Of a stretch of 20,733 bases of DNA, positions 13,738 through 19,114 are shown one piece after another. Within the stretch, counting starts at the first letter, position 1. Each line of letters starts with the position of its first letter. The DNA is taken from the NCBI GenBank assembly GCA_001872265.1, contig MNWE01000030.1, positions 1 through 20,733 of the forward strand, read 5' to 3'. The translations under genes were made by a program, and so were the position numbers. The notes below the pieces were generated by a model. That model saw only the letters and a list, made by a program, of their open reading frames with translations, did no database searches and was not told the origin of the DNA. This stretch comes from Parcubacteria group bacterium CG1_02_39_15 (lineage in GTDB: Bacteria > Patescibacteriota > Minisyncoccia > Minisyncoccales > Paceibacteraceae).

Positions 13738-15414
13738 TTACATTCGCTCCGGGGCAGAAATGCCTAAAAGATTCAAGCCAGTTTTGAAAATTTCTTTGGC
13801 AAGATAAACAATATTCAAACGGGAATCTTTCTCGGCCTCATTAGCCTTTAAAACAGGAGTGCTTTCGTAAAAATTATTTATCACATTGGCCAAGCTGTAC
13901 AAATATTCAGCCAGTTGATTTGGAAAATGGTTTTGTGAAATATCTTCGACTACTTCGTCAAAAGAAAGAATTTTTACAATGATATCTTTCTCTAAAGGAT
14001 TAGCGATAACAACTTTTCGGTTTTTCGGCTTCTTAAAATTAGCCTTTCGTAAAATACTATTTAAACGGGCGCAAGTATATTGAATGTATGGTGCGGAAAA
14101 ACCTTTTAGGTTTAACATTTGATCCCAATCAAAAACAATATCAGATAAGCGATTGCGGGAAAGAATAAAAAATTTTGTTGCTCCCACTCCCACCTCTTTA
14201 GCGACATTTTCTTTTTCTGCTTCAGACAAAGAGGGATTTAATTCGTCAACAATTTTTTTCGCTCGCAAAATTGATTCTTTAAGAACTTCTTCCATAGGGA
14301 TAAGACGGCCTTCGCGCGTGGCGAATTTTTTGCCTCCTGGAGCCAGCATCATTCCGAATTTTACATGGAAGAGCTGGCCCTTTTTAGCAATACCCAATTT
14401 TTCAGCGCAACCAAAAACTTGTCTAAAATGAAATGTTTGCTGATTAGCTGCTACATATAAAATTTTTGAAGCATGCCATTTTTTTAGACGATGGCGGATA
14501 GCAGCTAATTCTCGCGTGGTGAAAATTGTTGCGCCGTCAGCCTTCTGAATAATTTCTGGCGTTCCGCTGCCAGGCAACTTTACAACTATTGCCCCCTCTT
14601 CTCCTTTTTCGGCTAAGCCCCGCTTTAGAGCGACTTCCACCAAAGATTTTAGTTCTGGCTCATAAAAACTTTCGCCGATTGTGTTTTCAATTTTCACGCC
14701 AAGCATTTTATAAACACGGCTAAAATCTTTCAAGGATTCATCTAAAAACCATTTCCAGATTTTTTTATTTTCTTTATCGCCTTGTTCTAATTTTTTAAAT
14801 TCGTCCCTGCCCTCTTCAAGCAGGTCTGTATTTTCTTTGGCTGCCTGAGAGAAACGAACATAAAGATTAAGCATTTCAAAGATAGGATCTGCTTTTAGTT
14901 TCTCGCGGTCGCCCCAATGTTTGTAAGCTGCTATCAGTAATCCGAATTGCGTTCCCCAGTCACCGGGGAAACTCAAAGAAATTACTTTATGCCCAACAAA
15001 CCTTAAAATATTGACCAATGCTTGGCCTATAATGGTGGAGCCGAGATGATGGATGCCGAGAGGCTTAGCAATGTTCGGCGAGGAATATTCAATCACAATT
15101 ACTTCTTTTTTGATGGGATTTTTTTGAAAAACTTTAACGCCTTGTTTTAAAATCTCGCTAGCCCGTTTTTGTAGATATTCTTTTGACAGAAAAAAATTAA
15201 TAAAGCCAGGCCCGGCTATTTCAATTTTTTTGAACAAGTCGGATCTAAGCTTCTCAGCTATTTCAGCTGGGCTTCTTTTAAGCTGGAGAGCGATATTGGT
15301 TGAATAGTCGCCGTGAGATGCCTCTTCTGGACGCTCAACCCTGATTTTCTCTGGCTTTTCTCCGGTTGCCTTTTGAATTAATTTTATTATTTCCCGCCTT
15401 ACCATATTTTTCAT
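13738..15414 (-). CDS. argS: Arginyl-tRNA synthetase
   Basis: 558 residues, the usual bacterial length. The N-terminal additional domain (PEEASHGDYSTNIAL, about 29-43) is followed by EYSSPNIAKPLGIHHLGSTI (109-128), in which the HIGH site is GIHH (120-123). FPGDWGTQFGLL (149-160) is the ArgRS signature after it. The KMSKS loop is replaced by the ArgRS-type FATREGRLIPMEEVL. The C-terminal DALR domain ends in the family-typical LLGISAPERM. ArgRS needs tRNA to activate arginine. It is the first gene of the long minus-strand run, diverging from smpB across a 49-base spacer. No Shine-Dalgarno sequence is seen; TAAAAT lies 8 bases before the ATG. Confidence 0.97.
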   Translation of the reverse strand: MKNMVRREIIKLIQKATGEKPEKIRVERPEEASHGDYSTNIALQLKRSPAEIAEKLRSDLFKKIEIAGPGFINFFLSKEYLQKRASEILKQGVKVFQKNPIKKEVIVIEYSSPNIAKPLGIHHLGSTIIGQALVNILRFVGHKVISLSFPGDWGTQFGLLIAAYKHWGDREKLKADPIFEMLNLYVRFSQAAKENTDLLEEGRDEFKKLEQGDKENKKIWKWFLDESLKDFSRVYKMLGVKIENTIGESFYEPELKSLVEVALKRGLAEKGEEGAIVVKLPGSGTPEIIQKADGATIFTTRELAAIRHRLKKWHASKILYVAANQQTFHFRQVFGCAEKLGIAKKGQLFHVKFGMMLAPGGKKFATREGRLIPMEEVLKESILRAKKIVDELNPSLSEAEKENVAKEVGVGATKFFILSRNRLSDIVFDWDQMLNLKGFSAPYIQYTCARLNSILRKANFKKPKNRKVVIANPLEKDIIVKILSFDEVVEDISQNHFPNQLAEYLYSLANVINNFYESTPVLKANEAEKDSRLNIVYLAKEIFKTGLNLLGISAPERM

Positions 15415-15451
15415 TCTAACTTATTTTACTTAAAAATTAAAGGATTTGTGT

Positions 15452-15457
15452 TAAACT
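15452..15457 (+). promoter_or_regulatory. Candidate extended -10 box for smpB, possibly leaderless
   Basis: TAAACT preceded by TGT (an extended -10 TGn) and followed by exactly six bases, TAAAAT, then the smpB ATG at 15464. The spacing would place the transcript start on the A of the ATG. There is no Shine-Dalgarno sequence in the 49-base spacer, which fits a leaderless message. Confidence 0.4.
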
Positions 15458-15463
15458 TAAAAT

Positions 15464-15907
15464 ATGAAGGTATTAGCTGAAAATAAAAAGGCGTACTTTA
15501 ATTACACTGTCCTGGAGAAATACGAGGCCGGGATTTCTTTAATTGGGCAAGAAGTAAAATCAATAAAATTAGGCAGGGTCAACTTGGCCGGCTCTTACGT
15601 AGTGTTAAAAGATGAGGAAATATATTTGATTGGCGCCAATATACCTCCTTATCAGCCTAAAAACGCTCCAGCAGATTATTTCCCCGAGCGCTCAAGAAAA
15701 CTTCTTTTAAAAAAGGTGGAGATTAAGCACTTAATCGGTAAGGCCAAGCAGAAAGGCTTGACTTTAATCCCCTTAAAATTATATACTAAAAACGGCAAAA
15801 TAAAGCTTGAATTTGGGATAGCAAAGGGCAAAAAACAATTTGACAAAAGAGAGTCAATCAAAAAACGAGAAGTAGAAAAAGAAATCCGTCGAGCGTTAAA
15901 AATGTAA
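15464..15907 (+). CDS. smpB: SsrA-binding protein SmpB
   Basis: 147 residues. The text AENKKAYFNYTVLEKYEAGISLIGQEVKSIK (about 5-35) and SYVVLKDEEIYLIGANIPPYQ (about 44-64) is the SmpB beta-barrel that holds the tRNA-like part of tmRNA, and the RSRKLLL motif (76-82) is conserved. The C-terminal tail GKKQFDKRESIKKREVEKEIRRALK is the basic helix that enters the mRNA channel of the stalled ribosome. The tmRNA gene begins 58 bases downstream on the same strand, so the two partners of ribosome rescue are adjacent and probably co-transcribed. Confidence 0.97.
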   Translation: MKVLAENKKAYFNYTVLEKYEAGISLIGQEVKSIKLGRVNLAGSYVVLKDEEIYLIGANIPPYQPKNAPADYFPERSRKLLLKKVEIKHLIGKAKQKGLTLIPLKLYTKNGKIKLEFGIAKGKKQFDKRESIKKREVEKEIRRALKM

Positions 15908-15917
15908 TTCCTATAGT

Positions 15918-15962
15918 TTGAAAATTGGGATTTGGAAATTGAAAATTCCCGCCGCAAGCGGG
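15918..15962. repeat. Spacer repeats and hairpin just before the tmRNA
   Basis: A 9-base direct repeat TTGAAAATT (15918-15926 and 15939-15947) is followed by a hairpin CCCGC-CGCAA-GCGGG (15948-15962), which ends three bases before the tmRNA 5' end. The hairpin and following CTTG match the wording of the hairpin before rpmI (GCGGGCTTG in both), suggesting a repeat family or processing signal. Confidence 0.55.
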
Positions 15963-15965
15963 CTT

Positions 15966-16377
15966 GGGGGTGAATAGCATCGACAGAAATCTTTACCAAA
16001 ATAAGCAGGTAGAGTCTGCTAGAAACTCTTAAAACCTCTAGCAAAGAAAATAAGTGCCAACTTATTCGCAAGCAAACAGCTTGCTCCCGTCCTCGCCTAT
16101 GCTTAAATAGGCGGGACCATCTGACCGCTGATTCTCGATAGGCGGATCCAGGTGTCATATTTTCGAGATAGATAGTTCTTTTGTCTCAAGAACTTTATCG
16201 AAGAGATAGAGACAAGTGGTACTAGAATTTTGTCTATTTTTATCCTTCGGTGATACTCAGGATAACCCTGAGCGAAGTTGAAGGGTTAATCTAGTATTTC
16301 AAAAACTAAAATAGACTAAACTTGTAGAGATATTTTGGCAATATTTCTGGATTGGGGCCCAAAACCCCACACCTCCA
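15966..16377 (+). ncRNA. ssrA: Transfer-messenger RNA (tmRNA)
   Basis: About 412 bases. The 5' GGGGGTG (15966-15972) pairs with CACCTCC (16370-16376), leaving discriminator A (16377); CCA is not encoded. The first bases GGGGGTGAATAGCATCGAC match the tmRNA opening. The T-stem is TGGGG/CCCCA (16353-16369). Helix 2 is supported by AGAAAT with ATTTCT and CCAAAAT with ATTTTGG. Pseudoknots are visible: one before the resume codon, one around CCGC/GCGG (about 16125-16145), one with AGTTCTT/AAGAACT (16174-16194) whose loop TTGTCTC pairs with GAGACAA (16210-16216), and one with TACTAGA/TCTAGTA (16221-16297) whose loop pairs GTCTATTTT with AAAATAGAC. The tag frame (16056-16106) reads ANLFASKQLAPVLAYA then TAA, with the stop in a hairpin loop (GCCTAT/ATAGGC). 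The resume codon is inferred by position. The T-loop reads CCCAAAA, unlike TTCRANY. Confidence 0.9.
16243..16288. repeat. Palindromic repeat within a tmRNA pseudoknot loop
   Basis: An interrupted palindrome: CCTTC (16245-16249) with GAAGG (16281-16285), and CTCAGG (16257-16262) with CCTGAG (16268-16273), loop ATAAC. Such CTTCG/CTCAGG palindromes resemble intergenic repeats recalled from other bacteria. It sits in the loop between the two halves of the last pseudoknot, so it lengthens the RNA without breaking the helices. Confidence 0.65.
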
Positions 16378-16388
16378 CACGATGGTCG

Positions 16389-16940
16389 ATGAATATTCGT
16401 TCATCTTCACTTTTCGCTACGCTCAAGTGCTTGATTAAAAAACCATTAGCCAACAATCGAATAAGGGCTTTACAGGTTAGGGTTATAGACGAGAATGGAA
16501 AGCAATTAGGCGTAGTTCCGTTACAAGAGGCGCTCCAATTAGCCAGGGAGCGCAATTTAGATTTAATTCAAGTCACCGAAAAAGTAGAACCTGCAGTTTG
16601 CAAATTGGGAGATTATGGAAAATATCTTTACCAGGAAGAAAAAAAAGAAAAACAAGTAAAAAAACCGAGGGGAGGAGAGCTAAAAGGGATAAGACTGACC
16701 TTTAATATCTCTCAGCACGATTTGGAAACCAAGGCCAACCAAACTGCAAAGTTCCTGCAGAAAGGAAACAGGGTAAGAATAGAGTTGCCCTTAAGAGGGC
16801 GCGAGAGGGCTTTGGGCGATTTTGCTAAAGAAAAAGTGAATAAATTTTTGGAAATCCTCCAAAATCTCGTTCCCTTTAAAGCCGAGGGGGAATTAAAAAG
16901 AGAACCAAGAGGATTGACAATGATTATCACAAAAATGTAA
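16389..16940 (+). CDS. infC: Translation initiation factor IF-3
   Basis: Up to 184 residues. From NRIRALQVRVIDENGKQLGVVPLQEAL on, the text is IF-3's N-terminal domain, then the basic linker EEKKEKQVKKPRG, then the C-terminal domain (GIRLTFNISQHDLETKANQTAKFLQKGNRVRIELPLRGRE... LTMIITKM). IF-3 binds the 30S subunit, prevents joining and checks the initiator. The start is uncertain: the longest open frame begins at 16335 inside the tmRNA and is not credible; ATG 16389 is given here, but TTG 16431 or the adjacent ATT 16434 (infC often uses ATT) gives a family-typical N-terminus, and the DNA before it (TTCGCTACGCTCAAG) looks like spacer repeat. No Shine-Dalgarno sequence is seen for any. It heads the infC-rpmI-rplT cluster. 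Confidence 0.92.
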   Translation: MNIRSSSLFATLKCLIKKPLANNRIRALQVRVIDENGKQLGVVPLQEALQLARERNLDLIQVTEKVEPAVCKLGDYGKYLYQEEKKEKQVKKPRGGELKGIRLTFNISQHDLETKANQTAKFLQKGNRVRIELPLRGRERALGDFAKEKVNKFLEILQNLVPFKAEGELKREPRGLTMIITKM

Positions 16941-16946
16941 AAAGTC

Positions 16947-16992
16947 GATGAAGCTGAAGCTTCATCTCTATCTTCGCCCGCCTTGGGCGGGC
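16947..16992 (+). promoter_or_regulatory. Two hairpins between infC and rpmI
   Basis: A perfect 8-bp stem GATGAAGC/GCTTCATC with loop TGAA (16947-16966) and a perfect 7-bp G+C-rich stem GCCCGCC/GGCGGGC with loop TTG (16976-16992). The second ends 7 bases before the rpmI ATG, and no Shine-Dalgarno sequence is present. No T-run follows either, so they are unlikely to be simple terminators. In other bacteria L20 represses this operon by binding RNA; a similar role here is inference. Confidence 0.5.
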
Positions 16993-16999
16993 TTGCTGC

Positions 17000-17182
17000 A
17001 TGAAAACAAGGAAGTCTATATCAAAACGTTTTAAAATTACCAAAACTGGTAAGGTTTTAAGAAGAGCAACCGGTCAAGACCATTTTCGGGCAAAAAAATC
17101 AGGGAAAAAAGTAAGGCAAAGCCGAAAATGGGTTAGACTTGCGAAGGCTGAAGCTAAGAAAATAAAGCGATTACTTCGTTAA
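17000..17182 (+). CDS. rpmI: Ribosomal protein L35
   Basis: 60 residues, close to the family's 60-66. MKTRKSISKRFKITKTGKVLRR is the L35 N-terminus and the AKKSGKKVRQSRKW segment follows; the protein is highly basic, as expected for an rRNA-binding large-subunit protein. The ATG lies 7 bases after a G+C-rich hairpin, and no Shine-Dalgarno sequence is seen. It sits between infC and rplT, the conserved order of this cluster. A 59-base gap precedes it and only 9 bases separate it from rplT. Confidence 0.96.
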   Translation: MKTRKSISKRFKITKTGKVLRRATGQDHFRAKKSGKKVRQSRKWVRLAKAEAKKIKRLLR

Positions 17183-17191
17183 AGAAATCTC

Positions 17192-17539
17192 ATGGCTAGA
17201 GTAAAACGAGGAAAAATTGCCCACAAAAGAAGAAAGCATCTATTGAAATATGCCAAGGGTTTTCGTTGGGGCAGGAAAGCAAAGTTCCAGGCAGCAAAAG
17301 AAGCTTTGCATCATGCCTGGGAATATTCCTACCGAGACAGAAGGACAAAGAAGAGAGAGTTTAGAAAACTTTGGCAAGTCCAAATCAATGCCGCTTGCCG
17401 CCAGGTCGGCATTTCCTATAGTAGATTTATTGCGGGGCTTAAGAAAAATAAAATTGAGCTAGATAGAAAAATCTTATCAAACTTAGCCCAAAACAATCCC
17501 GAAATTTTCAAAAAAATAACAGATAAAGTGAAAAATTAA
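17192..17539 (+). CDS. rplT: Ribosomal protein L20
   Basis: 115 residues, the normal L20 length. The start MARVKRGKIAHKRRKHLLKYAKGFRWGRKAKFQAAKEA is the basic, partly extended N-terminal tail that threads into 23S rRNA, and SYRDRRTKKREFRKLWQVQINAA (about 46-68) with GISYSRFIAGLKK (about 73-85) is the globular C-terminal part. It is an early 50S assembly protein and, in other bacteria, a translational repressor of its own operon. It ends the infC-rpmI-rplT cluster and is followed by a clear terminator. Confidence 0.97.
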   Translation: MARVKRGKIAHKRRKHLLKYAKGFRWGRKAKFQAAKEALHHAWEYSYRDRRTKKREFRKLWQVQINAACRQVGISYSRFIAGLKKNKIELDRKILSNLAQNNPEIFKKITDKVKN

Positions 17540-17560
17540 ATTCTATTAAGCATTAATTAA

Positions 17561-17597
17561 AAAATCCGCACCTCTCCACTGGTACGGATTTTGTTTT
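17561..17597 (+). terminator. Intrinsic terminator after rplT
   Basis: Stem AAAATCCG (17561-17568) with CGGATTTT (17585-17592), extended inward by ACC/GGT across one mismatch, followed by TTTTGTTTT. It ends the plus-strand ribosomal operon. The A-rich 5' side means it could also end the minus-strand PurF-like gene, whose stop is at 17610. Confidence 0.8.
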
Positions 17598-17609
17598 CTA
17601 AATTACTAA

Positions 17610-19013
17610 TTAGTATTGGAGATACTTTTTTATTAAATCTTCTCCGCGCTCAAAGCAGCACAGACACAAGTTCTTGCTTGTTATCGGATTTTCCGTTTTT
17701 CTTTTCTCGCTCTGGGCGTTTAGAATTGCCTCCACAAAATCGTCTATCGTATTAAATTCTAGACTTTTTACCTTTAATTCCTTTCTCATCTCTTCTTTGC
17801 TACGACTGGCGGCAAAAAGCCTTTCTGTCGGATGCTCTGGCGCCTCTAAAGGGCAACCATTTACTTTTGGCGGACAGGCTATTCTTATATGTATACCGCG
17901 TTCTCCATCCAGCGGATGGAATTTTGAAAGCAAAGCGTGTAGCAAAAAGATGCGGGCCAGAAACTGGTTTCCTTCTACAATTGAATCATCTACACCAATG
18001 AATGTTTTGTATTTTTTTAACACCCATTGAATAGGAGAATATTTGTCTCTCCCTCTTTCTCTTCTTTCTTGTTCTGTCCCTCTTAGATAGCTCCTGCCCA
18101 AAGAATGATATTCCCAAACATTAATATGGGGCATCCTGGATTCTTCAGCATATCCTTCTTCGGCTGAATTGCCTGATAGCGGAAAAGGAAACACTTTTTG
18201 CGCTGGCACGCCGTATTTTTGCGCCAATGTCGCCCCCATATTGGTTCTCGCGAAACCAATGTCTATATCTTCAAAGATTGAAGCAGGACCTTGGCCGTAT
18301 CCGACACTAAAGGGACACATAACCAATCCGGGCGATGGCAGGCGCTTTAAGCTCTGAAACCCAGTACTTTTTACTTGAATAATCTCGCTGGGATATACCT
18401 CCCTAAGAATTTCTGTCTTGTCGTCGTCAAAAGCAGCACCAAGAGCTAAAGATTCTGAGCAAACAGCGCAGTAACCCTTTTCATTTCTAGCGATCACTAA
18501 CGAATTAAATCCTCGCGGATCTTTGCAGGCAAAAACTCCGTCAGTAGTGAGTACTATCAAAGCGAATCTTCCTCTGACCTCTTTTATGACAGTTGCCAGC
18601 CCCTCCGCAGGATCGCTGCTACCTCCTATCAAACCGGCGCACAGCCTAATATCCGAACCAAGAAGGTAAGGATATTTCTTGCTAAGCTCGTCCCGATTAA
18701 CTATTTTTACATCTCCAGCAATGGCGAAAGGGCCAATTTTAGATTTTTCAATAAACTTTGGCTGAGAGTCAATATAATCTACTCCGCCAATTGCCGCTTG
18801 AGACTCCGCAACTGAAGGGGCCCTTGATATTGCTTTCTGAATAACTTTATCAATGAATCCCCCTTCTTCGTCTCTTTCGTTTATAATTCCATTTCTGGTT
18901 AAAAAAGCGATGCCGCTATACTTATCGCCCCTGATAGGCTGGAGAGGCGTTATCCCCCGCCTCATTCTTTCTAAACACCCCTCATTTAAGCTCATTCCGA
19001 TTCCAGCAGACAT
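17610..19013 (-). CDS. PurF-family protein with inactivated glutaminase domain
   Basis: 467 residues related along their whole length to amidophosphoribosyltransferase. The Ntn-type N-terminal domain is recognisable (GPFAIAG 94-100; GRFALIVLTTDGVFACKDPRGFNSL 148-172; SESLALGAA), and the phosphoribosyltransferase domain carries GYAEES (287-292), LGRSYLRGTEQERRERG and VDDSIVEGN (341-349). The four Fe-S cysteines of B. subtilis-type PurF appear kept: C233, C387, C450, C453. However, the N-terminal nucleophile Cys is Ser2 (MSAGIG rather than MCGI), the oxyanion Asn-Gly is replaced (AGDVKIVN rather than AHNGNLVN), PDSG is PLSG, and the PRPP loop RGTT is EGNQ. The start is firm: AAGGAGGT lies 5 bases before ATG. 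It lies downstream of guaB. A plain PurF reaction is unlikely; role unknown. Confidence 0.8.
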   Translation of the reverse strand: MSAGIGMSLNEGCLERMRRGITPLQPIRGDKYSGIAFLTRNGIINERDEEGGFIDKVIQKAISRAPSVAESQAAIGGVDYIDSQPKFIEKSKIGPFAIAGDVKIVNRDELSKKYPYLLGSDIRLCAGLIGGSSDPAEGLATVIKEVRGRFALIVLTTDGVFACKDPRGFNSLVIARNEKGYCAVCSESLALGAAFDDDKTEILREVYPSEIIQVKSTGFQSLKRLPSPGLVMCPFSVGYGQGPASIFEDIDIGFARTNMGATLAQKYGVPAQKVFPFPLSGNSAEEGYAEESRMPHINVWEYHSLGRSYLRGTEQERRERGRDKYSPIQWVLKKYKTFIGVDDSIVEGNQFLARIFLLHALLSKFHPLDGERGIHIRIACPPKVNGCPLEAPEHPTERLFAASRSKEEMRKELKVKSLEFNTIDDFVEAILNAQSEKRKTENPITSKNLCLCCFERGEDLIKKYLQY

Positions 19014-19016
19014 TTC

Positions 19017-19043
19017 TTACCTCCTTGTCCAGTATTTTGACAT
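19017..19043 (-). CDS. Possible 8-codon leader ORF before the PurF-like gene
   Basis: ATG followed by MSKYWTRR and a TAA that falls inside the Shine-Dalgarno region of the PurF-like gene. The AAGGAGGT site overlaps its last codons (AGG AGG). It has no Shine-Dalgarno sequence of its own. It could couple or attenuate translation of the main gene, or be chance. Confidence 0.2.
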   Translation of the reverse strand: MSKYWTRR

Positions 19044-19097
19044 TTTTGATATTCAAATGGAAAAGAGCCGTCTTAATAGCCCTCCTTTTTTATTATA
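19019..19097 (-). promoter_or_regulatory. Candidate promoter and strong ribosome site for the PurF-like gene
   Basis: A TATAAT box on the minus strand (19092-19097) lies just after the guaB stop, with a weak -35 (ATTTAA, 17-base spacer) overlapping that stop. It would give a leader of about 70 bases. The strong site AAGGAGGT (19019-19026) is 5 bases before the ATG, the clearest Shine-Dalgarno sequence in the window and decisive for the start. Confidence 0.45.
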
Positions 19098-19114
19098 CTA
19101 CTTTGAAATTTAAA

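Noticed and set aside
15676..16158. 160-codon minus-strand open frame over smpB and tmRNA
   Set aside because: Overlaps two well-supported genes on the other strand; no recognisable protein text.
16335..16388. N-terminal extension of IF-3 from the longest open frame
   Set aside because: Begins inside the tmRNA acceptor and T-arm region; residues are not IF-3-like.
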